Of a DNA stretch of 9,631 nucleotides, positions 1 to 5,605 are shown one piece after another. This DNA comes from Chlamydiota bacterium (GTDB taxonomy: Bacteria > Auribacterota > UBA3054 > B51-G9), in contig JAUVKG010000073.1 of NCBI GenBank assembly GCA_030596365.1, forward strand, positions 1 to 9,631. The letters are read 5' to 3'. Position 1 is the first letter of the stretch; every line of letters starts with the position of its first letter. The translations under genes and the position numbers were made by a program. The notes beneath the pieces are model-generated. The model ran no database searches, was not told the origin of the DNA, and saw only the letters and a program-made list of their open reading frames with translations.

Positions 1-1
1 C

Positions 2-53
2 AACTATTAACTATTAACTATTAACTATTAACTATTAACTATTAACTATTAAC
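2..53. repeat. Heptanucleotide tandem array, AACTATT x7
   Basis: Seven perfect copies of AACTATT run from 2 to 50, followed by a partial AAC. The array may continue beyond the left window edge, although the first base (C) already departs from the unit. It overlaps the 3' end of the leftward adenine deaminase gene: the last codons (V-N-S) and the TAA stop at 44-42 are read from the repeat itself. It shares the AACTA core with the arrays at 1974-2008 and 2992-3033. Confidence 0.95.
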
Positions 54-1760
54 CCCCAGACTTGTTAATTCAAATTTTGTCGCATCAAAAAGTCCATTGT
101 CAGTTATTCGCAATGCCGGAATTGGTGTTAGCGCGAGGAAAGACAATGTCATAAACGGATTGTCAAGTTTGCTTCCTAAATTCCTCGCTGCTTCCGCGAC
201 ATTTTTTAACTGTTCGGCAGCTTTTTCAATCGGCAGTTCGCACATCAAACCGCCAATTGGTAAAGGTTGCGTCGCGACAACTTTTTCGTTTTTTACCGCT
301 ACATACCCTCCGCCAATATTTATCAATTCATTTACTGCGGCGAGTATTTCCGTATCATTAACTCCCGCGACAATAATATTATGTGCGTCATGAGCGAAAG
401 TACTTGCGATAGCGCCTGATTTCAATCCGAGTCCTTTCACTAATCCAACGCCGATTCTTCCTGTTGCATGATGTCTTTCAATAACGGCGATTTTCAGTAA
501 ATCTCTTTGCGTATCGCTAATTAGCCGCCCGTTTTTTTGCGGAGTTTTTTCAATTAAATTTTCTGTAATAATCTGTTGTTCTATAATTCCGATCACTCGC
601 ACTTTTTCACTTTTTATTTTTACCGTAAAAGAATCTTCAGTTAAATTTGCCACTTCCATTGATTTGCCGGGCAGTGGGGGAGTTGTACCTGTATCAACGC
701 AGCACATATTATTTTCAGCCACGAGTTTTCCTTTTTTATAAACAGTTTTCGGGAGACATTTTTCAAGATTATCAGTCAGAAAAAAATCTGCCTGATAGCC
801 CGGAGCAATTGCGCCTATATGATTCAAACGGTAACATCGGGCTGTATTAATTGTAGCCATTTGGATGGCTGTAATAGGAGGAATACCATTTTTAATTGCT
901 AATCTGACAGAGTGATCAAGATGACCTTGTTCAAGCAAATCATCAGGATGTTTGTCATCAGAAACAAAAGAGAAAAAACGAGAATTTTCCGGAGTTACAA
1001 TTTTTATTAATTCAAGTAAATTATGTTCTGTGCTTCCTTCGCGAATATGAACATGCATCCCAAGTTTTAGTTTTTCTTTTGCCTCTTGTGCGGTTGTACA
1101 TTCATGATCAGTTTGCGCACCGGCGAGAATATACGCGTTCAGCATTTTATCTGTCAGTCCCGGCGAGTGTCCATCGGCAATCTTTTTGTATTTTTCAGCA
1201 AGTTCCGCGCGCTTAAGAAATTCAGGATCACCGTTGCATAAGGCAGGATAATTCATCAATTCACCTATACCACCGACATTTGGGTTATCAATAAGCTTTG
1301 CAAGATCATCTGCCATTAATATTGCACCGGATGATTCGAAAGGCGAAGCAGGAACACAAGACGGCAGCATAACAAAAATATCAAGTGGACATGTTGCCGC
1401 GCTGTCAAGCATATATTTTATACCGTCAATTCCATAAACATTTGCTATTTCGTGAGGATCAATAACAGCAGTTGTCGTTCCGTGTGGAATAACAGCTTTA
1501 GCGAATTCAGGGATTGTAAGAAGTGTGCTTTCAACGTGGATATGTCCTTCAACGAATCCCGGAACGAGAAAAGCGCCATTTGCGTCGATTGTTTTCTCAC
1601 CTTCATATTCACCGATTCCGACAATAGTTCCATCAGTTATCCCGACATCGCTTTCGATAATTTCCGAAGAAAATACATCGATGATTTTAGCATTTTTAAT
1701 AACTATGTCACAGGGCGAATCTCCTCTTGCGGAAGCGAGTTTTTTTTGTATGTTTTTCAT
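42..1760 (-). CDS. ade: Adenine deaminase
   Basis: Cytosolic metal-dependent amidohydrolase that converts adenine to hypoxanthine and ammonia in purine salvage. With the ATG at 1760 the protein has 572 residues, normal for the family. Visible hallmarks are the metal-binding G-H-I-H-V-E motif (H73, H75, E77), G-T-T-T followed by DPHEIANV (about 94-108), MLPSCVPA, GIGELMNYPAL, DGHSPGL, TDHE, HIREGS, SDDKHPDDLL and AIQMATINTA. The C-terminal adenine-deaminase domain is present (HHATGRIGVGLVKG, FAHDAHNIIVAG, PIGGLM). A TTG seven codons upstream (1781) is in frame, but the ATG gives the usual N-terminal spacing before the D-I-V-I-K-N strand. It also leaves a leader of about 33 nt below the promoter at 1800-1828, against about 12 nt for the TTG. 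No Shine-Dalgarno is visible for either start. The stop lies in a heptamer array. Family assignment is near certain; the exact start is likely. Confidence 0.96.
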   Translation of the reverse strand: MKNIQKKLASARGDSPCDIVIKNAKIIDVFSSEIIESDVGITDGTIVGIGEYEGEKTIDANGAFLVPGFVEGHIHVESTLLTIPEFAKAVIPHGTTTAVIDPHEIANVYGIDGIKYMLDSAATCPLDIFVMLPSCVPASPFESSGAILMADDLAKLIDNPNVGGIGELMNYPALCNGDPEFLKRAELAEKYKKIADGHSPGLTDKMLNAYILAGAQTDHECTTAQEAKEKLKLGMHVHIREGSTEHNLLELIKIVTPENSRFFSFVSDDKHPDDLLEQGHLDHSVRLAIKNGIPPITAIQMATINTARCYRLNHIGAIAPGYQADFFLTDNLEKCLPKTVYKKGKLVAENNMCCVDTGTTPPLPGKSMEVANLTEDSFTVKIKSEKVRVIGIIEQQIITENLIEKTPQKNGRLISDTQRDLLKIAVIERHHATGRIGVGLVKGLGLKSGAIASTFAHDAHNIIVAGVNDTEILAAVNELINIGGGYVAVKNEKVVATQPLPIGGLMCELPIEKAAEQLKNVAEAARNLGSKLDNPFMTLSFLALTPIPALRITDNGLFDATKFELTSLGVNS

Positions 1761-1799
1761 AATGGTAAAAAAGTTGGTCAAAGTTGATTTTGCAACAAT

Positions 1800-1828
1800 A
1801 TTATATCACATATTTATTGAATGGTCAA
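1800..1828 (-). promoter_or_regulatory. Sigma-70-type promoter for ade
   Basis: On the minus strand, -35 TTGACC (1828-1823) and a perfect -10 TATAAT (1805-1800) are separated by exactly 17 bp. A TG one base upstream of the -10 makes it an extended -10 element. Transcription would start near 1793. The -35 overlaps the -35 of the rightward promoter. Assigned by consensus match only. Confidence 0.78.
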
Positions 1829-1850
1829 TAATTATTGATTTTGATATAAT
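1822..1850 (+). promoter_or_regulatory. Sigma-70-type promoter for the WecG/TagA-family gene
   Basis: A perfect -10 TATAAT at 1845-1850 is preceded by TGA, giving an extended -10. TGGTCA at 1822-1827 matches four of six -35 positions at a 17-bp spacing. The predicted start near 1857 leaves a leader of about 150 nt before the GTG at 2008. The -35 hexamer overlaps that of the divergent ade promoter, so the two polymerases could compete. Confidence 0.6.
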
Positions 1851-1854
1851 ATTT

Positions 1855-1890
1855 ATGGACCGGATGGACAAAATGGACCGGATGGACAAA
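1855..1890. repeat. Nonanucleotide tandem array (ATGGACCGG/ATGGACAAA alternating)
   Basis: Four 9-bp units alternate ATGGACCGG, ATGGACAAA, ATGGACCGG, ATGGACAAA with no interruption. As the unit is a multiple of three, it would encode an M-D-R-M-D-K repeat in the frame of the downstream glycosyltransferase. It lies at or just below the predicted transcription start, so it is more likely leader than coding sequence. A related 9-bp array in the opposite orientation is at 2899-2934. Confidence 0.9.
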
Positions 1891-1892
1891 GA

Positions 1893-1910
1893 ACAAAGAC
1901 AAAGACAAAG
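1893..1910. repeat. Hexanucleotide tandem array, ACAAAG x3
   Basis: Three perfect ACAAAG units directly follow the nonamer array and lead into the GC-rich palindrome at 1915. Short, but part of an unbroken run of repeats that makes up most of this leader. Confidence 0.7.
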
Positions 1911-1914
1911 AACA

Positions 1915-1970
1915 TCCCCCGCCCTTTGGAGACCCACCAGCATTCGCCGGTCTTCGCCTTTAAAGGGGGA
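1915..1970. repeat. GC-rich imperfect palindrome (possible interspersed intergenic element or structured leader)
   Basis: The ends are complementary: TCCCCC (1915-1920) with GGGGGA (1965-1970), or alternatively CCCTTT (1922-1927) with AAAGGG (1962-1967). Inside, 1928-1934 pairs with 1949-1955 over seven positions including one G-T, around a 14-nt loop. The segment is clearly GC-richer than the DNA on both sides. No T-run follows, so it is not a standard intrinsic terminator. It could be an interspersed palindromic repeat or an RNA fold in the glycosyltransferase leader; the sequence does not decide between them. Confidence 0.6.
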
Positions 1971-1973
1971 ATT

Positions 1974-2008
1974 AACTACGAACTACGAACTACGAACAAA
2001 AAACAAAG
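1974..2008. repeat. Heptanucleotide tandem array, AACTACG x3 plus two AACAAAN units
   Basis: Three perfect AACTACG units (1974-1994) are followed in the same 7-bp register by AACAAAA and AACAAAG (1995-2008). The last base of the array is the G of the proposed GTG start codon of the glycosyltransferase. It shares the AACTA core with the arrays at 2-53 and 2992-3033. Confidence 0.85.
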
Positions 2009-2805
2009 TGAACTTCAACAATACAATAGACAAGCAGAATATATTTCCGGATATATGCCCGATTCTTAATGTGAAATTGAGGGTGTCAACTTATAATGGA
2101 GCATTGCAGTTGGTAAAAAACGCGATTGAAACAGGAAATCAAATTCGTATGAATTTGTGCAATGTTCATGTTACTATGGTTGCACAGTCTATGCCTGAAT
2201 TAATGACCGCGCTTAATCATCCTGAGGCTATAACTCTTCCGGACGGAATGCCGTTAGTGTGGGCAATGCGTTCATGGGGAGCTGATATTCATGATAGAGT
2301 TTACGGACCTGATTTTTTTGAATTATGCATGTCGAAATCCGTTGAATCAGAATTTAAACATTTCTTGTACGGCAGTACGGAAGAAACTTTAAAAAAGCTT
2401 GAAAGTAATCTGAGAAATAAATTTAAAAATGTTGATATTTGCGGCTCATACTCACCACCATTCAGAATTTTAACTTCTGAAGAGGAAGAAGGAATAATTT
2501 CAAAAATTAATGGGAGTGAAGCTAATATTGTTTGGATTGGTCTTGGTGCTCCCAAACAGGAAATTTTTGTTGATAAAATTGCTGCACAATTAGATGCACC
2601 TGTTGTTGTAGCAATAGGTGCCGCGTTCGATTTTCATGCCGGAACAGTTAAACAGGCACCGGATTGGATGCAGGACCACGGATTAGAATGGTTATACAGA
2701 TTAGTTCAGGAGCCAAAACGTTTATGGTTCAGGTATTGCTATTACAACCCGCTTTTTGTGGTGAAATATTTGTGGGAGAGGATTAGGGGGAGAAAGGCGA
2801 ATTAA
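2008..2805 (+). CDS. WecG/TagA/CpsF-family glycosyltransferase (GT26)
   Basis: The family transfers N-acetylmannosamine or an acidic derivative to undecaprenyl-diphosphate-linked GlcNAc at the inner face of the cytoplasmic membrane, in enterobacterial common antigen, teichoic acid linkage or capsule synthesis. Motifs are N-L-C-N-V-H-V-T (49-56), L-P-D-G-M-P (77-82; D79 aligns with the proposed catalytic Asp of TagA), FLYGS (119-123), IGLGAPKQE (177-185), GAAFDFHAG (204-212), and GLEWLYRLVQEPKRLW with the basic/aromatic tail used by TagA for membrane association. The GTG at 2008 gives 265 residues, close to the family norm. The in-frame ATG at 1855 would add 51 low-complexity residues encoded by repeats and sits at the predicted transcription start, so the GTG is preferred, though no Shine-Dalgarno supports it. 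The sugar donor cannot be read from sequence, so no gene symbol is given. Confidence 0.9.
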   Translation: MNFNNTIDKQNIFPDICPILNVKLRVSTYNGALQLVKNAIETGNQIRMNLCNVHVTMVAQSMPELMTALNHPEAITLPDGMPLVWAMRSWGADIHDRVYGPDFFELCMSKSVESEFKHFLYGSTEETLKKLESNLRNKFKNVDICGSYSPPFRILTSEEEEGIISKINGSEANIVWIGLGAPKQEIFVDKIAAQLDAPVVVAIGAAFDFHAGTVKQAPDWMQDHGLEWLYRLVQEPKRLWFRYCYYNPLFVVKYLWERIRGRKAN

Positions 2806-2840
2806 ATATTCAATATTCAATAAGAAATGTTCAATAATCA
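2806..2840. repeat. Degenerate heptanucleotide array, ATATTCA type
   Basis: Two perfect ATATTCA units (2806-2819) are followed in register by ATAAGAA, ATGTTCA and ATAATCA, giving five 7-bp units that begin immediately after the glycosyltransferase stop codon. This is the most decayed of the heptamer arrays. Confidence 0.65.
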
Positions 2841-2898
2841 AGTGAAAAAACAGCCCCGATTTCCGGGCAAGTGGGAGTTTTGAAAATATTAAATTCAT

Positions 2899-2934
2899 CC
2901 CATATCTCTCATATTTCCCATATCTCCCATAATA
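2899..2934. repeat. Nonanucleotide tandem array (CCCATATCT type)
   Basis: Four 9-bp units, CCCATATCT, CTCATATTT, CCCATATCT and CCCATAATA, lie between the convergent genes. Read on the minus strand they are ATGGG-containing nonamers, resembling the ATGGAC nonamers at 1855-1890 in unit length and ATGG core but lying in the opposite orientation. Confidence 0.8.
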
Positions 2935-2948
2935 ACAAAGCACAAATT

Positions 2949-2990
2949 CGATTTAAGAACAAGGATTAACGATTTAAGATTTTCGAAGTT
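2949..2990. repeat. Direct repeat CGATTTAAGA x2 in a weak 7-bp register
   Basis: CGATTTAAGA occurs at 2949-2958 and 2970-2979, offset by 21 bp, which is three heptamer lengths. Cutting the stretch into 7-mers gives CGATTTA, AGAACAA, GGATTAA, CGATTTA and AGATTTT, suggesting an eroded heptamer array next to the intact one at 2992. Confidence 0.5.
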
Positions 2991-2991
2991 G

Positions 2992-3033
2992 AACTACCAA
3001 CTACCAACTACCAACTACCAACTACCAACTTAA
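2992..3033. repeat. Heptanucleotide tandem array, AACTACC x5
   Basis: Five perfect AACTACC copies (2992-3026) are followed by a degenerate AACTTAA (3027-3033). The array ends nine bases downstream of the stop codon of the leftward secreted-protein gene. It is the third array with an AACTA core and differs from the others only in the last two bases of the unit. Confidence 0.93.
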
Positions 3034-3042
3034 AGAACAAAC

Positions 3043-5442
3043 TCATTGCTGAGAATTGTCTGTAGCACGAGTGCCGTCAATCCAAACTGAATTGCTGTCG
3101 AAATCAAACAAATCGCCCTGCCAGATGGTAATTTTCTTAAGAGAGATAAAAGTGTTGCTGTAAGCTACGCCTTCAATTTTCACATTACTAAGTTTGGCGA
3201 GATAACTTGCATTTTGCCAATTATTTGTAGTATCTTTTGTGCCTGCAATGAATTGAGAGTTGTAAACACTGCTGTTTGCAGTAAGATGGCCGATTTTTCC
3301 CGGATAAGCGGCATAGCTTGCATATAAAGGTCTGGTTTCATCAGCACTTTCAGCTGCTTCATCGTAATTAAAGTTATAAAATGAAATGGCGGTTGTTATT
3401 CCGTTAGTTACGGTGATAACGACATCAACTTCCCCTGTCATTGGTTCTATGCTTGAATCAAAAACAGTAAAGTTTAAATTGTAAACACCGGTTTGGGAAG
3501 TTGCAGGAGTCCATTTAAATTTATTTGAAGCGATCAAAACAGAACTGTATGTAGTTTCGGAATATGCAGCGCCGGAAGGAATATTTGATGGAATCAGAAA
3601 AGTGAGATCGTTTGTATTTATAGAATTTGCGATAACATAAAAATCAAAAGTATTACTCACACCTGTAGTGATTTTATCATCTGTAAGAGTAGTTGAAACA
3701 ACAGGGGCAGCGTTACTGGTAACATAAAGAGTCATAGATATTGAATCACTAAGTCCGTCACCATCAGTAGCTTTGAAGATAATATTTGAATAAGAACCTA
3801 CAATTAGATTTGTAGAATAGACATAAAATGATCGTGTGGTAAGATTACTGACAAGTAATCCCGGAGAATTGTTTTCAATAGCAAAAGTTATAATGTCATA
3901 AATGTTCATATCAAAAACTGAAGCTACCCACGATAAATTAGTCTCTTGAAGTAAATTTATTACTCGCGGATTGTCATCAGGTGTAAGTGTCAATACCGGA
4001 GCTAAATTACTTGAAGTAACAGAAGCTATAATATTCATGTCGTCAAATTTATTAGGAATTCCATTGTCGGAAACTCTGACAATAATGTTGGAATAAACAT
4101 CTTCCTGATAAGGTTGGGTAATCCATACAAACATTCCACTTTCAGGATAATCGGTAACTTTCCACGCTTCACCGTATCCAAATGATTGACCGTAATAATT
4201 CGAAATAACTGCATTGAGAGCAGGACCGCGATTATGAATACGTACGGCAAGTGTTTCGCCTGAATCAATACTGTCAAAAACAAAAGGAATAATTACTTCT
4301 GTTCCGCTGTGAACATCGGTTGCAAAGATGTTAGGTGTAATAGTTGGGGGGGTATTTATAGAAAGGTCGGCATCGGTACCGGCTCTTATAATTACATTTG
4401 AGATAGAAAATCCAGCGAGAGGATTTTCTATAGTTGTTTTTGCTGAATTAATATTCCCTTTTGTAGAAAATAGAGAATTAAGAATTGCCCCGTTTTTCAC
4501 GATTATATTTTGCAGACTGCAATCTTTATAATTATAATCAGGGTCTGTAGTTTGAATGTAAGTCCTGAAAATTCCCTGCTGCTGTACAGAAAAAAATGGA
4601 CGCGGGTCAGCGGCTTTTTGTCCCTTTATAGAAACTTTTTTAATCTGTCTGCAGTAAATTCCACTGCTGGCTATTACCCCCCCTTTTGCCCGGATTTGTT
4701 TGATTTCATTTCCGGAATTAAAAATATTCGCCTTTATGGCACCGCCAAACATTACTTTGTCAGTTTCATTGGTTTTTACAATAACGCCATCGGCGGCGAT
4801 GAGCTTAACATTTCCGTTAATAGAAATCGTGCCGTTATCAGTTGAGCCGGGATAATAATAAATATTCCCGCCTTTGGCGATAATTTTCGAAATACCATAT
4901 TGAACATTAATATCAGCCCAGATATTTCCCCCCCACCATTCAGCATCTTTAGTGTTTTTTATTTTGTTTTTTTTCCCTTTCACTAAAATTTGCTTTACAG
5001 GACCAAGAATGTCAACCTGACCGTCATGAGCGTCCGGAGCGCCAAGATCGCCATTTATAACAGTAATATTATTTACGTAACCATTAACGCTGATATTTCG
5101 CACACAACTTGCTAAACCATCTTTTCCGGGCGGGAATGTAACTTTAATTTTCTTTAAAGCCCCGTCTGCAATGATTTTATCAATAAATATTGAATTGGCG
5201 CTTTGGCTTGTAGCTTTAATGGTAAGTGTATCTTCAACGATATCGCTAGTATTAGTATAAGAAGCGAGACCTGACACCTCAATATCATAAGTGAAATCGC
5301 CTGCATCGGATGGTCCGACAATTAGCGCTCCGTTCCCTGTATAAGTAACTTTCAGTGCGTCAATATACCTTACAGTAGTTCTTGCAAAGGAGAATGAAGC
5401 AGTAAAGGCAGCAACGAGTAAAAATAATAATTTTATATTCAT
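3043..5442 (-). CDS. Large secreted beta-helix/Ig-like repeat protein, function unknown
   Basis: A 799-residue exported protein that I cannot assign to a named family. Residues 1-20 form a Sec signal peptide (basic start, hydrophobic core, S-F-A before R21). Residues about 85-360 carry a recurring I-x-x-I-x-x-K-G-G-x-I pattern (around 149, 184, 212, 247, 267, 309 and 347), consistent with a beta-helix or similar solenoid. Three Ig/cadherin-like modules follow (about 364-478, 480-575 and 578-679), each ending in an aromatic strand, F-x-V/A-x-D and a V-x-V strand; KFKWTP with the following Y-N-L-N-F-T-V-F-D is typical of putative Ig (He_PIG-like) domains. Residues 685-799 form a separate C-terminal domain beginning ISFYNF. 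No C-terminal transmembrane anchor, PEP-CTERM or LPxTG signal is visible. The start is the ATG at 5442, with a weak AGAAAG upstream and a consensus promoter at 5482-5511. A surface or extracellular role is inferred from architecture only. Confidence 0.85.
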   Translation of the reverse strand: MNIKLLFLLVAAFTASFSFARTTVRYIDALKVTYTGNGALIVGPSDAGDFTYDIEVSGLASYTNTSDIVEDTLTIKATSQSANSIFIDKIIADGALKKIKVTFPPGKDGLASCVRNISVNGYVNNITVINGDLGAPDAHDGQVDILGPVKQILVKGKKNKIKNTKDAEWWGGNIWADINVQYGISKIIAKGGNIYYYPGSTDNGTISINGNVKLIAADGVIVKTNETDKVMFGGAIKANIFNSGNEIKQIRAKGGVIASSGIYCRQIKKVSIKGQKAADPRPFFSVQQQGIFRTYIQTTDPDYNYKDCSLQNIIVKNGAILNSLFSTKGNINSAKTTIENPLAGFSISNVIIRAGTDADLSINTPPTITPNIFATDVHSGTEVIIPFVFDSIDSGETLAVRIHNRGPALNAVISNYYGQSFGYGEAWKVTDYPESGMFVWITQPYQEDVYSNIIVRVSDNGIPNKFDDMNIIASVTSSNLAPVLTLTPDDNPRVINLLQETNLSWVASVFDMNIYDIITFAIENNSPGLLVSNLTTRSFYVYSTNLIVGSYSNIIFKATDGDGLSDSISMTLYVTSNAAPVVSTTLTDDKITTGVSNTFDFYVIANSINTNDLTFLIPSNIPSGAAYSETTYSSVLIASNKFKWTPATSQTGVYNLNFTVFDSSIEPMTGEVDVVITVTNGITTAISFYNFNYDEAAESADETRPLYASYAAYPGKIGHLTANSSVYNSQFIAGTKDTTNNWQNASYLAKLSNVKIEGVAYSNTFISLKKITIWQGDLFDFDSNSVWIDGTRATDNSQQ

Positions 5443-5481
5443 ATCTTTCTAAATAGTTTATTTTAATTGTAATTATATTAA

Positions 5482-5511
5482 ATGATACATTTTTCGTAGT
5501 GCTTTTGTCAA
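5482..5511 (-). promoter_or_regulatory. Sigma-70-type promoter for the secreted beta-helix/Ig-like gene
   Basis: On the minus strand a perfect -35 TTGACA (5511-5506) and a -10 TATCAT (5487-5482, five of six) are 18 bp apart. The predicted transcription start near 5475 gives a leader of about 33 nt to the ATG at 5442. Confidence 0.7.
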
Positions 5512-5518
5512 GTAGTTA

Positions 5519-5547
5519 TGGAAAAAAAGCAGCTAAATTGTTATAAT
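5519..5547 (+). promoter_or_regulatory. Extended -10 promoter for trpA-manC
   Basis: A perfect -10 TATAAT at 5542-5547 is preceded by TGT, an extended -10. TGGAAA at 5519-5524 matches four of six -35 positions with 17-bp spacing. Transcription would begin near 5554, about 50 nt before the trpA ATG. The -10 overlaps the left arm of the inverted repeat at 5544-5602. Confidence 0.6.
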
Positions 5548-5602
5548 GTAATATAAGTGGCACGAAGTGTGCCTATTGTTAATTATACCATATATTACAT
5601 TA
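5544..5602. promoter_or_regulatory. 12-bp inverted repeat bracketing the trpA leader
   Basis: TAATGTAATATA (5544-5555) is the perfect reverse complement of 5591-5602. The left arm overlaps the trpA -10 box and the right arm ends three bases before the ATG. Between the arms, GGCAC (5559-5563) and GTGCC (5569-5573) form a small hairpin with loop GAAGT. The arms could be paired operator sites, or an RNA stem if transcription begins farther upstream than predicted. AT-rich inverted repeats of this size arise by chance at about this frequency, so the position is the main argument. Confidence 0.4.
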
Positions 5603-5605
5603 CTT

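Noticed and set aside
1761..1781. TTG at 1781 as the ade start (579 residues)
   Set aside because: It would leave only about 12 nt of leader below the predicted promoter, adds residues not needed by the family, and has no Shine-Dalgarno; the ATG at 1760 fits better.
97..1787. Open frames on the plus strand opposite ade
   Set aside because: They are antisense shadows: no protein-family motifs, and the minus frame has strong adenine deaminase signatures throughout.
1525..2007. Long open frame upstream of the glycosyltransferase as an N-terminal extension
   Set aside because: Its first part is antisense to ade, and 1855-2007 is tandem repeats and a palindrome of the same kinds found in the spacer after the gene. 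Kept only as a phase-variation hypothesis from 1855.
2853..2868. GCCC/GGGC hairpin as a terminator between the convergent genes
   Set aside because: Only four base pairs and no T-run on either strand; too weak to call.
2..3033. The tandem arrays as a CRISPR
   Set aside because: Units are 7-9 bp and directly contiguous, with no spacers of unique sequence and no cas gene nearby.
5567..5605. GTG at 5567 as the trpA start
   Set aside because: The extra 13 residues have no TrpA counterpart, whereas the ATG at 5606 begins the canonical M-N-R-I-D-E-K-F and puts the catalytic residues at E49 and D60.
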